Assembly (NCBI RefSeq): GCF_030867145.1
Contig: NC_134415.1
Location: forward strand, 66,741,300-66,805,299
Direction: 5' to 3'
From: Opisthocomus hoazin
Taxonomy: Eukaryota > Chordata > Aves > Opisthocomiformes > Opisthocomidae
Length of the DNA stretch: 64,000 nucleotides
Part shown: piece after piece, positions 1 through 14,200 of the stretch
Layout of the letters: each line of letters opens with the position of its first letter
Numbering within the stretch: position 1 is the stretch's first letter
Program-made: the position numbers and the translations under genes
Notes under the pieces: generated by a model
What the model was told of the DNA's origin: nothing
The model's input: only the letters and a program-made list of their open reading frames with translations
Databases searched by the model: none

Positions 1-3000
1 GTCAGTAAGAAGTTTTCTATATAAAAATACGATACCATTCTCTGAGACATTAGGTTTCTGTGGGACATCAGATATTCTAAATTAATTGAACACCATTCAG
101 TGCAATAAAGGATCACAGAGAAAAAGTAGCTTTAATAGGTAACATTAGTTTTGTGGTGTTTGAGTATTTGAATACCTGTAATTTGAATAAGTCCCGATGG
201 CCAGAAAAGTTCTGTGGGAAGGTGTTTGTTTCAGGTAGGAAGATCAAGAGAATGCAGCAGTAGCTGACTGCTGTATTCTGTATCGTTTCTCTTCAGTTGA
301 GGAGCAAGTGTTGATGGCAAGAGAAATGGTGAGACTCCAGATATTTTGGCTAAGTTCAGGCAGGAAAGAAAACATGTTACTGCCTTGTTATAACACATTC
401 CACCCCATCAACTTCAACCTGATCTAATGTCAGTGTCTGTGTCCTTTGCATCCTCCATTTTATTTAGTCATGGTCAAATTTTTAAAATTCCTGTTTGTGC
501 CCTAAACACCACACTTCCTCATGGCATTCCAAGTTTTTAATTGCAGTTCCATTATTTCCAGTGTATCATTCCAAACCCCTTATCTAGCCATTCCCGGTTT
601 CCTACCTATTTTCCAGTCATTGGCCATGATTATTTTCCGCATTCACTTTCTTCCACCCATAGTTTGCATTCATTTTTTGCTTCCTTTGTTGATATTTAGC
701 TCTGCCTGTAACTTGTCACTATGTGGCCTCTTGCTTTCTCCCTTTCCTTACACACAGTTTTTCCCTGAGTTAGATTGTTAACTAATACTGTCAAATTTTT
801 TGTGGTCACTGTAGCTCTCATTTCATCTTTGCTGTGTTGATTTTCATTCTTGTAGTCCTTGTCTGTCCTTCATAATCTGCTTGTCTTGCTGCTTTCCAGC
901 ACTTGCTATACTGTTGTTTGTTTTCTCTTGCCCCTCATTTTTGTTTACTTTTTATGATTAACCAAGGCAGATTCACATCTCCAGTTTACTGATGTGGTAG
1001 GAAACTACTGAGACCACAGGAGAGGAAGGATTTGCTCTCAGGTGACACAAGTGAGTCCAGCCTAGTCAAAACTACTCACAGCAGCTACATATTGAATGAT
1101 GATGAAGTATTTTGGGGGTTTCATTGTTAAAATTTAAGCCATAAGAGCATATGCAAACTGTTTTCTAAGGCCACATTGAGTGGGTGTTCAGAAGGTGAAA
1201 AGATCACTTGAAAGATTTAATTTATGCAAATATTTTCTTCAGGTGCCATTTTTGAAAATAAACCATTCTCTCGGATCTTTTCTAGTTTGCCTGTTCTGCC
1301 TGTTTGGAAGGAAAAAAAAAAAAGAGGGGGAGGAGGAAAAAAAGGTCAGCCCCGGGCAGATACCTCACTTGCAACAAATGAACTTTTGGACTAAAGAGTT
1401 CAACTTGCTGAAAGTTGCAAGCATTGGATGGAAAGCCTGAGTAATGAGAAGTGTGAGCCGCCTGTAGCAGGCGAGGCAGCCAGCCCTGCTGACTGTGCCT
1501 GCTGCACATCCAGTGGTTGCCGCTGCGTATAGCGAAGCAGACTGTTTCTTGGGGTACCAAGTTGTGCTGTTTGTGTGGGCCACAGAGGACTGGTCCATGT
1601 TAGAGATACTCAGGAATATCACTCAGTACTCTGCTGTATCAAGCCTTAAAAACAAAACAAAAAATTCTTATAGTCAGGTGCAAGTAGACATTTTTGTTTT
1701 CACCATTTTTCGGTGAAAATGCCTACTCCCAGTTTCATGAGAAAAAAAGTCATATTCACCATCTGAAACTTTGCAGAGAAGGTAATAGTTATAACAACAA
1801 GATGAAGTTACCTGGAAAACCTCTGACTGTGGTTTCTATTAGGAAAAAACCTTTCTTTTAAAAAGAAAAAGTTTATTGTTCTTGTTTGGAGAATTGTTTT
1901 CAGTAGTATCTTTAGAATGGCTGTGTCTCAGCACCGGGAGGTGACTTAGCAAGTTGCCTTTTCTGTTGTTTTGGACAGTTGCATTATTTTCGTAAGTGCT
2001 GTGGATGTTTGGTAGCATCCATTTGTATATTGCAGTTCACAGTAGGTTAATTTCATGCGTTTTCCTAAAAATGAGTGTTTCGAACTTGTAGAATTTAAAT
2101 GCTAAAGTAACATATTTTGAATTTTTTTCACTTTTATGTTAGAGCTAGGTGGTGTTTCTTTGCTATCAGAGATGCTCCTTGGAGGGCTGATGATGTTTCT
2201 AGGATCATAGAGGAGCGGGAGAGACTTCTCTAAATAATTTGATTTTTAGTTTCCCAATTATCCTATATTGCTTTATGTATTTGCATAAGAAAGGATTTCT
2301 GTATGTTGAACTTCTCACACATGCAGCAGACTTTGTAACTGATCTGTTACATGCAAAGAAATTTAAATGATGGGCTATAGGGATGAGTGCACGGCGTATT
2401 ATATGCAGGCAGAATGTTTTAAAGGTTAGCAAACTGTGTAAATTTAGAAAATCTGGGATGTTCTACGTTCAGTAGTTGTGTTATGCAAGTTGCCACCATG
2501 TCCTATACCTTTTTGTAGAACTTGTGTCAAATAATTCAGTTGAATTATTTAAAAAAAAATTGTTTTGAGTAGTTTATCTCTTTAATTTGAGAAATTTTTA
2601 TATTTCCTTATGTTATTGTTATTACTACGTGCCGTGAAATTTGAAGGGAGAGAAATACAGTTCTGCTGGTTTTAAGGCAAATTAAAGGTGTTAATTAAAG
2701 GCTAGAAGCTCATGAGGTTTATGGTAGAAAGAGAAGGTTATAAACAGCTTGAAATTTGTCAGCTGGGATACGTTACAGTCAAAATTTTGAACTAGCTGAT
2801 TACAATGATAAATGGATGTATTAGATGTTAATATAAGCCCACATACATGTGGGCAAACAAGTGATACATGCCTCTGAGTGTGAACTTAATCAGGCTGGCA
2901 TCTCTGCATCTAGTTGTCTTGTGTAGTCCATATTAGGCATATTTTCACAACTGTAAGGCCTTAAAATTAGTTATAAATCATAGTACGGCCTATAGGAAGG

Positions 3001-6000
3001 GAAGTATTGACAGAGGCCTCAGTTATTAAATCTGCTTTTCAGACAGAACTGTGTCTTGTCTGCTTCTGATGTTACTAATACACTCAATAGTTGCACTGCC
3101 AGTAGTGTGTGTGTATATATATATGTATATATATTTCTTTTTAATCAGTGAGTTACAAAACATACTTGGAACAGGCTCATGACATGGTGTGCAAAACCAG
3201 TGCACTGTCTTTTTTCTTTTATGCAGTTGGTGGCTGTTGCTGTGTAATTGGTAGACAAAGGTTTAAGTGGCTTGCTTGTGGTTATATAGAAAGTCTGCAG
3301 CAGAGTAAGGGATGCAAACCGTATCTTCTAGATCAGAAGGCGTGGTGTTACATCTAAGTTTTTCTGTGGCAGTGCTGTTCTAGACAGCGCTAGGAGGACC
3401 TGCTTAAGTAAATTAATTCTGTCTATTAAGTATCAATAGCATCTAGGCTCCCCAGCCCCATTCAAAATTGAAATAGTATGCAGCCTTCTTCAGATTCTCA
3501 TACCACTTCTGAAAACAGAAGAATCAATATAAATCAAGTAAAAATTTCAGAAACATGTAAGTCACTTAAAGCTTTAAAGAAAAAGAAACTGCGATCTGAC
3601 CACAGTTAATAGCACATAGTTCTGTTGGAGGTGCATTCCTTTGCCAGTGGAGATAGACTGCTAGTAGTTGTTTTGTGTGTAGACGTGGATTTATTTAAAT
3701 GGGATTGCCATCTGAAAAAGCAGGGATTCAAGACATCCCTAACATGCTGGCATTCTTTGTTTCTTGTTTTTCAAGCTGATTTCAGGCATATTAAAAATTC
3801 TGGTTCATCTTATCAGAAGCAGACTTCTCTGTCCAATGGTGTAGTTGAGCTTAAAGTTTCAGTGTCATTATAAAATTGGATGAGGGGAAGACAAATTGGG
3901 AGGAGAAGCCTCTGTGTACAAGAATCAAAAAAGGTGGCATTTTGTTTCTGTTGTTGAAAAGGTATGGCCATCTGAATGAAGTCAGTGTGGGTTTAAATAC
4001 CCAGTGCTGGTACGCATTGCTCCAAACATGCCAATATCACTGCTTCGCCTTGGTATCAACATGTCTTTCTTGAGATGGTGGTTATTTCATAGAGTCGTAG
4101 AATTAACAGACTCCTGTTGTTTTTATGCGCCTCTAAACTACCTGGGAACAGAGTAGACTGACAATCAGCTCTTCCAAGTACTGAAACATAACTTACATAC
4201 CTCCAGCAGAATTAGAGAAAAGACCAGTGTTTATTTTCCTGTTACTTTCAATGTAAGTACAAAACAAAAACTGAAAAAAGAACTTCTCAAGCCTGTTATG
4301 TATGATAAAGAAGCTGAAATAATCTTTTGATTTGTTTGTTTAAATCTTTTACAGGTACTCCTTACAACCATTTTTACGAAGGAAATCCAAAATCTAGGGA
4401 GTTGCTTAAAGGAAGATGGTTTACTGTATCCATACACTTGCTATTCCAGTTTGAACACCCAGAGAGATTTTTCATTTTTAAAGGCTGTCCCTATGTTTTA
4501 CTTGCTTCTTGTGTATGTATGTGTCTGTGTTCTGTTTATCAGTCAGCAAATACCATCAGATTTTGGGGTTGTACTTTTAATAATTTTGAAGTTACAACAA
4601 GTACCATTAGTAATACTTCTTGACTAAACCAAAGGCTTTTAAGTCAGAAGACCAGTTGGCAGTCACAGGAAAGGTAAAAGCAAAGAGAAGAATAATAAAG
4701 GGAAGAGAGCTTTGATTATCAAGCTGCCACACACTGCCATAGTTTTACTGGAGTGATGTCAGTGCAGGTCTGTTTCCTTTGGTATTAGGCTCATCCTGAT
4801 TTAATACTGAGACAAGGTGCATCAGTTTTGTGCTGTAATAGCGTTTGACTCGTAGCTACAGTATGCTTTCGTCTAGGTACTCTGGTGTCAGTGCAGTCTA
4901 AATACCAAATAGCTCTCTGAAAACTACTTTGTTTAAAATAGGCTAGAAGTTTTGGGTTTTAAACATTATGAATTGTGACAACTATCATACTGACAAGCCT
5001 TTACATTTCTATAATTTATGAATGTTTACTTTCTGTTTTTAATGGAAGGAAAAATTTTTTTAATTTTCCTGGAGTTAAGTTAGTGAATTTGCAAAATTTT
5101 TGTGGAGTGTCCTGTCCAACAAAATCTCTTGCTTTGTAGTTTTACACCATTGGCAGATGCTTTTACTGGCATGTGATCCACTCGGAGTTTTGCTTTTTGC
5201 AATGCTAAAGTAAGTGAAATGTAGCAAGGATGTATTTGGGCTTCTTTAGCAGTTTGTGAAAGATGTGTCTGTTTTTGTTTTGTGTACTCTTGGTTTAGGA
5301 AACCTATTGTCATTGAATTATGTATGTGTTTAACAATGTCCAAATTGTGATAGGCATGAAGAACTTTATGAAGTCTTTCTTGGCAAAAACTTATATATCC
5401 TTTATATCCTTTCCCTTCAGAGGTAAATTTTCCTCATGTCCTAATCAGATTGGGGTTACTGCTCCTACACTTTTTCCAGGCTTGTAGTGCACTTCAGTTG
5501 CCATAGGATATTCTGCTTCTTGATTAGGAAGTGTTTTAAGAATTGTATCAGCATTGTGCATTGACTTCCTTTTAGTTCCAAGGTACAGTTTAAGGATTTG
5601 CATACGATCTGTGAAGTGCAGAATAGCTTTTGCTTTGCCTGCTAAAGCAGATAAGAATTTATCACGCAGTTCTCTCCGGTGCCTTATAGATTAGATAGTA
5701 AAGTATACTCCTTTCCCGGCCTTGTGTCCTTTGTAATGAAGCCCGTAATTATTAATCTTTAATGGTGCCTGCATTGCACGTAAGACAGACTTGGTCCTTA
5801 TCTCAAATGCACTACTTGATTTTACTGTACTTGGTTATAAAAACGTTGAAATCAGAAAATTACATTTGACCCTTCTGTCAGTAGTGTTATTAATCATTCT
5901 TGCGTTATCTTTGCATCTGTTTGAATGCCACTATTCCAGGATTACCTTCTGTGATTTGGTTTGTCTTTATATGAACCTGGGCTGCTTCCTTGGTCCAGCT

Positions 6001-8187
6001 ATGCTGAAGTATTAGTGCTTTATGAAAATAAAGAAAGAAAAAAACCACCCAAACTGTCAGTGTTGTCGATGGACAATTGCTTTACTTTCCCTTGCTCTTT
6101 GTAATTTTATTTTTGTATCTTCTTTCAACTTCTGGTGTTTCCTAATCTGCAGTTCCAAATTTCTCTGTTTTCTGTGTCAAATGAGTTGTTGCATGTATTT
6201 GTCTCCATGTACATTTAACTTTGGATTGGCGTCAAACATCCCAATAGTGTTTGTACAGAGTGAAACTTAATTTCTAGATTGATTAGAGACGATGTATTTT
6301 GTAAAATCTTTGACTTCTGATTTTGGATCATGTGTAGCAAATATTGCTAATAGATTGCAAGTTATTTTCGAGTTACATGGTATGAATTGTTATCTTGGTT
6401 TCTTTCAACTAATCTCATTTCAATTTCATTGTGTTTTTTCTAATTATTAGTTCCTAGCAGCCAGTTTTAAAATGTAGTATTTTCTGAAAATTAACTGTAT
6501 TTCAGCTTTCAAATGACATGCAAAGCATTTGTGTTTAACTGGCAATGGAAAGTGATGGCTGCTTGAAAATTGTGAGAATTGATGTGGAAAAAAAAATACC
6601 AAGTTGGCAACAAAAGTAATGTAATTTTTCCTGTAACTTAAGTGATTAACTACTTATTAAAAAGATGCTGTAGATGATCTGTGTAGGAGCTTGAAGATGA
6701 AACGAAATATTTGTGCTTAACTAGTAGTCCTTGTCCAGTGATCTGAGAATTTTATATTCTGAATCTGTACTACTTGTTTGTCAGTTACATAATTCGTGAC
6801 TATTGTAAACCGTGATTTGTGCTGTTGCCTTTATATAAGAGCGTCTCAATCTGTAATGTGATTGTTCAGAAAAAGTCACACAACAGCTTTTTTGTTATGC
6901 TGTCTATTACAGACATGTCTGTGGTATTCTGTTTCCTTACCTGAAACCTTCAGCAGCCTCGACTACAACTTCATATATAACCTGCAAAGCGATATGAATC
7001 TTTGGTTTTAAAGGTGTAGCTGTCAAACTTAAGAACACAATAAAGAGATAATCTATATGAGTAGGTCCAAGTGACTCCCAGCAATTCATCTTACAGCTGT
7101 AATCTAAAATATTTAAGAGATTAACTTGTTATTCAGAGTAAGTACTCACTTGACCAGTTCATGTGGTCAGTCTATTACTGGCACAGTAGTGGCATTTTTC
7201 TAGCTTTCAGATACATCTGTACGTGAAGATTGTTTAAAACTTGCAGCTTAGTTCTGAATTCAGGTTATTGTTTTGCTTTGCTGTATGTAGAATGTCCTTC
7301 AGAACATAAGGTACGGCCGCTGTCACTAATGCTATAAAGCTGGAAGTTTTTTTCCATGAAGAGAGAAGGGATCCTACCACATTAAAGAGGGAGTTGTAGA
7401 ATGAAAAGTGTCGGTTTACTTTTATTTAAACTCAAGTCCACCTCCCTAGAGTAAATAATTTTTTGTTTCTTTTTTCTTTTTTTTTTTTTACAGCTTGACA
7501 AGAAAGTAATAGCACTATAGTGCCATTAACTGTAGTTTCACAAAATTAAGAATGAGCCTTACTGTAATTGCCTTTTCGTTTAAGTTATGGTAAAAATTGA
7601 TACCTTCAAAGTAATTAAGTTACTCAACTCTGGTAATTATTTCTACATAACCTTTAAATTAGCTAGCTTTTGGGTACTGCTTTGTTTCTTCAGTGTAATT
7701 CAGTATGAGAACTCTGTTTCCAGGTTTCAGGGAAGGCCTGGTAGCCCACACATAGCTTGTGCGGCTGCTAGCAGTACTTGAAGTACACATATTTTTTTAG
7801 CTTACAATAACCTTGAGGCCCTGCAGTGTTAAGGCAAAAGTAAAGCTCTACATAAGAATTAACCTGATCAGCTAATGAGCAGCTGTAGAGAGTTTCTTCA
7901 TTCTCATGTTGCATGAAAGGCTTCTGGCACCCTGCAGAACTGCTGCGAGTACAGCTCTTGAATGGTGTAGGTGTCATGTGAATGCTTGGAGATACAGATG
8001 AGATTTTCACAGTAAATGTAACTGTAGATTATTTTGAATAAATATGTACTATATGCAAGCAAGACACTGACGTGTGAGAGTTCATCATCACAGACTGGTA
8101 TCTTTGAGTTGAAGAGAAGTAATGTGACTTGTTTAACACCTGTTAGTCACAACCTTGAGTTCAAACTTCCTTTTTGTCTATTACTAG
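1..8187 (+). other. HBS1L: HBS1L upstream intron, 3' portion
   Basis: This stretch ends at the acceptor TTACTAG just before the first recognisable HBS1L exon. I looked here for the earlier HBS1L exons (N-terminal acidic segment and UBA-like helical domain) and found no reading frame matching them. The open frames are short, AT-rich and in unrelated registers. It contains a TG/TA microsatellite near 3105-3134 and a T-rich tract ending in ACAG near 7458-7494 that resembles an acceptor but is followed by a stop within nine codons. The assignment as intron is inferred from the phase-1 junction of the following exon, which requires an upstream exon. Confidence 0.75.
3105..3134. repeat. (TG)n(TA)n microsatellite
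   Basis: A short run of TG units passes directly into TA units, interrupted by one TG. It is a compound dinucleotide microsatellite in intronic sequence and is probably polymorphic. No function can be inferred. Confidence 0.85.
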
Positions 8188-8296
8188 GAAAAACGAGGGA
8201 TTCCCAGTCAGCCAGAATGGAATCTGAACTTGTGCCAAAAGTTACCAAAATGACAGTGTCTGGAAAGAAACAGTCTATGGGATTTGAAGTTCCATG
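8188..8296 (+). CDS. HBS1L: HBS1L exon 1 of window (linker)
   Basis: The acceptor is TTACTAG and the donor GTAAGC. The exon starts in phase 1 (second base of a Gly codon) and ends two bases into a Cys codon. It encodes local residues 1-35, including the conserved linker motif [13 protein letters not shown] followed by MGFEVP, which matches the human linker upstream of the GTPase domain. This segment is the last one before the splice choice that in mammals separates full-length HBS1L from the short SKI7-like form. Confidence 0.93.
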
Positions 8297-11200
8297 GTAA
8301 GCCAAGCCTTCGTACATCAAGGTACATCAGCAGCTCTTCTTTCAGACTGATGCACCTGTAGCAAGTTTTCTTCTTCTTTTTTTTCTATTTTTTACAGCAG
8401 TTTTAGTGTCGCTCTCCAGAACTAACCATCTCAGCTTCTTGTTTGACTCAGAATTGCTTTCAGAAGACGGTACCTCACGTTTTGAATTTAACAAATCCTT
8501 TCACTATGAATAGTGCAGAGAGATATCAGCTAGTCAGATTATTTAAACATCCGCTTCATAGAATACTGAACTTTCTTGGGGTTCGTTTATTTTAAATTTA
8601 GTTCTCTAAGTGGAATTATGAAATCAATAACTCTTAACTGCAATTGCTTGTTCTTCAAAGGAAATAGTACATTTAAGAATAATTTATGGGGAAAACAATC
8701 GCTTATGGCTGAACTTTGCCTTCCTCTGCAGCTTTTATTAACTTTAACAGGTGTCCAGTATACAACTGTTACAGAGAAGAAATCGGTCCTCCTTATGCTT
8801 TAGCTGCATTAGAGTGGTTGAGCAGTAGTTCTAATTTTATCCTGACTTGGAACTGTCGGGGAGGATGTCAAATGAGAGCATGATAACAGACATCTGGATC
8901 AGAGTTTACCTACCACAGTAGCCAGCAGTGAATACTTAATGAAATATATAAGGACGGAGCATGCATGTTGGGAATACAGTCCAAGAGATGTCGTTATGTG
9001 TAGTGTTTTGTTGCTCCCCACCATTTGTGTTTTTTTTTTTGGTTTTTTTTTTTTTTTTAGTTAGGCTGTTTCTGTTAAGAATGATTAGTGGATTTTTCTT
9101 ACTTGGATGTGCTTATTGTTTTTGAACCCAATCTTATAATAGCCACATAATCTGTGCCAACAAATTTCATAATTCATCCTTGGGAAAAAAAATTGCAGGT
9201 GTAAGCAGTGCCAACATCCCGACCTCATCATACAGTGTTTGTGGTTCTGATCTGGAAAGCGTTTTTGGGAGTAAGAGGGCAGCATGGTCTTTATTTTACA
9301 GTATCTTGTGCATGTTTGATAACTGACTGGAAAGCAAGCAGTTGCATTGATGTAGGCTCTTAAACACATTTTATACAAGGTGTGAAGCTGATGTCATTAT
9401 TCCCTTTATACTGCTAAATGCCATTGCTAAGAGACATTGCTTTCATTCAGCTACTTAGATGCAATAAGCTCCAAATGAAAAATTTCTGTGCCATTCAAAA
9501 TCCTCTTTCTGTGCGGTTTGAGATATCCAATATATGAAAGGGAACATAATTTATGTTTTTTTCCCCTTGCCTCTACTGATCGGTGACTCTGGGTGTGACA
9601 ACTGAACTCGATCATGAAATTCGTATCAACATCGTGGCACCTTCATCTCTAGTGTTTCTACTACACTTATAAGTTGGAGTTTTTCATGGGGACTTTTGTG
9701 GGTTAAATTAATCTGGATAGAAGTTTATAAAAAAAAAGGAGTCTAAAGTGAGTGAAAAAGATCTGCCAGCTAGTCCTGGATAGTAATGACTGAATCTTTT
9801 AGCTGTAATAACAACTATTTAAAATCTTTGTTTATAAAGAGCAAATACAGAATTTTGTATCTCAGACACTTATTTAGCAACTGCCAGGCCTTGTATATGT
9901 GTGCCTGCTCCGTAAGGAAGGAGGAGATAAGAAGAATGCTTCCTCATCTGTAGACTGGAGTGATTCCTGGATAGGCTAGTGATGGCTCAGTTGATGAGGA
10001 AAGATGGCTGGCTCTAACATGGTTCTCAGCCACTCTGCTTCTCTGCAGGGACCCTGAAATAGTTTGTATCGTGCTTGCTTCCAATTTAGTGACTGTTTTT
10101 TGTGACAGAAAAACTAAGCCTTCAGGACGTGCTGGTAATCCCTTTAGGTAAATCCTCAATATTGTGAAGATGTTTTTTAATTCACCTCACTTATTTAGTG
10201 GTACTGCTGAAATACTAATTGAGAACAAGCCTCTTTTGTTGTAGAAATTGGATGCACATTACACTTTAAGTGGGAGGAAGAGGTAAGAAATGGAGCAATT
10301 TGTAAAAGAGCATGAGATTTGAAGCACAGCCAATCAATGAATATGGAAGAAAGTGCAGTTTAGATGTAAAGTTATCTGCATGCCTAAAGGCCCGTGCTTC
10401 AGGGAGTCCGTGATGGCCTCCTTTCTTCTCTTGTCCTGCAGACCACTGTGGACACACTGCCAAGGCACTAGGACCTCGACATGAAGAATGGTGGAGGGGG
10501 CCTTGACTGTAGTTGCATCCTATTTTTCCTTCTCTGCTGTAGGACAGTGGCATTTGCTCTCCTGATTCTTTTCCTAACAGTTGGAGATCGACCAGCTCCT
10601 TTCCACAGACTCTGTGTAATATCTGTGCTAAATATATTGTGGTTAGCTGAAGCACCAGCATTGTCTTGCAAGCTTGGAATAGCTTTGCAAGCATCCATTT
10701 CTAACCTTGAAAAACAAAGCAAAACATGAGCCTCTGCCTCAGCTGCATGAGCATCAGAGTTAGGTTTTTTCTTCTGCAGTTGTCTTCTGGATTATTATAG
10801 AATCATAGAACCATAGAAAGTTTTGGGTCGGAAGGGACCCCTAGAGGTCATCTACTCCAACCCCCCTGCAGCGAGCAGTGACACCACTAACTAGATCAGG
10901 TTGCTCAGAGCCCTGTCCAACCTGGTCTTGAATGTTTCCAGGGATGGGGCCTCCACCACCTCTCTGGGCAACCCATTCCAGTGTTTCACCAAAAGAATTT
11001 CTTCCTTATATCCAGCCTAACCCTACCCTGTTTTAGTTTAAAACCATTACCCCTCGTCCTGTCACTGCTGTCTCTACTAAAAAGATTGTCCCCATCTTTC
11101 CTATAGGCTCCCTTTAAGTACTGAAAGGCTGCAATCAGGTCTCCCCGCAGCCTGCTCTTCTCCAGGCTGAACAAGCCCAACTCTCTCAGCCTGTCCTCAT

Positions 11201-14200
11201 AGGAGAGGTGCTCCAGCCCTCGGATCATTTTTGTAGCCCTCCTTTGGACCCACTCCAACAGTTCCATGTCCTTCTTGTGCTGAGGGCTCCAGAGCTGAAC
11301 GCAGTACTCCAGGTGAGGTCTCACCAGAGCAGAGTAGAGGGGCAGAATCACCTCTCTCGACCTGCTGGCCACGCTTCTCTTGATGCAGCCCAGGACACGG
11401 TTGGCCCTCTGGGCTGCCAGCGCACATTGCCGACTCATGTCCAGCCTTTCGTCTGTCAGTACCCCCAAGTCCCTCTCAGCAGGGCTGCTCTCGATCCTTT
11501 CATCCCCCAGCCTGTATTGATAGCGGGGATTATCCTGACCCAGGTGTAGGACCTTGCACTTGGCCTTGTTGAACCTCATGAGGTTCACACAGGCCCACCT
11601 CTCCAGCTTGTCCAGGTCCCTCTGGATGGCATCCCGTCCTTCTGGTGTCTCAACCGTACCACTCAGCTTGGTGTCATCTGCAAACTTGCTGAGGGTACAC
11701 TCGATGTCGCTGTCCATGTCATTGATGAATATATTGAACAGCACCGGTCCCAGTATGGACCCCTGAGGGACTCCACTTGTCACTGGTCTCCATCTGGACA
11801 TTGAGCCGTTGACCACTACCCTTTGGCTGTGACCATCCAACCAATTCCTTATCCACCGAACGGTCCACCCATCAAATCCATGGCTCTCCAATTTAGAGAG
11901 AAGGATATTGTGGGGGACCATGTGAAAGGCTTTAGAAAAATCCAGATAGATGACGTCCATTGGTTTTCCCTTGTCCACTCTTGTTGTTACACCATCATAG
12001 AAAGGCACTAGGTTGGTGAGGCAGGACTTGCCCTTGGTGAAGCCATGCTGGCTGTCTCGAATCACCTCCCTGGCCTCCATGTGCCTTAGCATATCTTCTA
12101 GGAGGATCTGTTCCATGATCTTCCCACGCACAGAGGTGAGGCTGACAGGTCGGTAGTTCCCAGGGTCTTCCTTTCTACCCTTTTTGAAAAGGGGCACAAT
12201 GTTTCCCTTTTTCCAGTCACTGGGGACTTCCCCTGACTGCCATGACTTTTCAAATATCATGGAGAGTGGCTTGGCAACTACATCAGCCAGTTCCCTCAGG
12301 ACTCTGGGATGCATCTCATCATTATTGACAGCATAAGGATGAGCTGTCAGGGAACAGAATGAATCCGTGTTTATTAACACCTAAGAAAGGCTCATTCATT
12401 TGACTCTTTTCAGCCCCTTTTTATGTTATTGTTGCATTGATAAATGTGCAGCAGAAGGGTTTTTAATAATACAGATTTGTAAGTACATGATTTATGTCAC
12501 TGATTAAAAGCACAGTGTCAGAAATTATTCATAGCAGTTTGGAATCTAAACCCCCTACTCTCACTCCAGAATACTTGTATGGTGTTGGTGCAGACATCAT
12601 TAGAAGGTGATTTTATAGTATGTATGAACTAGTTTTTGTTGTCACCTTTAATGACATTTTAAAGGTAATGCATGGACCGTCGTTTTAAAGCCAGTGGCCT
12701 AGCATCAGCAAAAATAACCATTCTTTGACCAGCTATTCAGTCATTATGATTCAATCTTGCTATGAGGTATGACCTCATAATAAGAAATGAATCTTATTTA
12801 AAATTAATGGATTATTAGCAGTCATGAATTGCTTTGAGCATTGATAGCCTTTGTTGCTGGATGTCTTAGTGGGACTGTTTATAGAAAATGGAGTTTGGTC
12901 ACTTCTGACAAACTGCTTTACTGATGCTCTAGCAAAACTGTTTACCAGGCTTTTTCTTCTTGTTAAGTCGTGAGGGAAGCCAGAAGAAGCTGTGAGCAAA
13001 AAAGGGTGATTATTTTAACCAGCCTGACCAATATTGTGTAATTAATAATTTTGAAAGGGGAAATAAATGTAGACATTCCTGTAATGACTGTAAGTACTCC
13101 GAAAGAGTCAGTTGCATAAAAATAATTCACTAAGCGTCCAGACTAGAAGATTGAAAATAATGTGTAAAAGCTAAGTAATGCAGAGTTGATCTTCAGCAGA
13201 TAAGCTTTAACGTTCTTCTTTGAATGAATGGTAGTGTGAACCTTTCAACATTTTTGTGAGATTGAGTGTATTCTAACATGTCTTACAACAACATATGTTG
13301 TATTTCTTAATTTTCTCCAGAAAACAGTGATGTAACCATAATATTTTACTCTTCTGGTCCTTGTTGGCAAGACAACATAGGAAGTTTCTGGCCTGACAGT
13401 TTTAATTTTGACTAAATGTTGGTTCTTGCTAGGCCTTTTTATAATCTGCTGATTTCCTAACATAAAGTTGTGGTAAGTTCTTTTGATATTTGTGCCTGAA
13501 TTGCTGGTGATCAAGATTTCTTTGCTACACGACCTCAGTGCACATACAAGGTGCTTACCGGTTCTGTCCTTTCACAGAAGTCAAGAGTTGCTAAACCAAT
13601 GGCTCCATGTTAGTGACAAGCAGTGATGTGGCAGACAGGCACAGATGGTGGCAAACAGAGTGCTCTTGATAGTTCCATCAAGTTCTCATACAAAGACGCA
13701 AACAATTGGTTAGGAAGTACTCTTCCTCCAAATATAATTTTTTCTTGATACGGTGGTTCAGCATAACTCAGACCATGTTGGAACTTTGCTACCAATGATG
13801 CTTTGCAAAGGCAGTTGACTTATTTATGTCCTCAGTTGCCTGTGCTAGCGACATACTAGGTACTAGTATGCTATCCTATATACTCTGTCTTCTGACAGAA
13901 ATTTTCAAATCAACAATTTTGAAAAATCACAGTGAAAAAGGCTTACTGAAAAGCATTTTCAATGTCATTCATTTTTTTTCATTGACTGTTAGAGGTGAAG
14001 CTCCTTAGCACTTTTCTGAGCTGTTATCAAGCTTTCAATAAACCTACTTATCTGGTTGCCATGAGGAGTAACTAACTGTCAGGGTCTTATTGCTATATCT
14101 CTCTTCATGTATTTCTATGAGACTGGAATTGTACATTTCATCTGTGGATGGCATCCCTTCCCTCCAGCATGTCTACTGCATCACACAGCTTGGTGTCATC

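Noticed and set aside
4085..4112. Possible CR1 3' tail (CATAGAGTCGTAGAATT)
   Set aside because: Only a few bases resemble the tail and the adjoining CR1 3' UTR signature is absent.
4354..4437. Possible extra HBS1L exon after the ACAG at 4354
   Set aside because: The frame stays open but its translation has no similarity to the HBS1L N-terminal region.
7458..7530. T-rich tract plus ACAG as an HBS1L acceptor
   Set aside because: The sequence after it reaches a stop within nine codons in the nearest frame and does not resemble HBS1L.
10266..10694. 142-codon - strand open frame
   Set aside because: No recognisable domain, overlapped by frames on both strands, and located in an intron; length is within chance expectation for a 64 kb window.
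10986..12380. 464-codon - strand open frame as a host gene
   Set aside because: It is CR1 ORF2 reverse transcriptase (FADD, PQGS motifs, CR1 3' tail adjoining) inside an HBS1L intron; the first 20 codons are flanking sequence.
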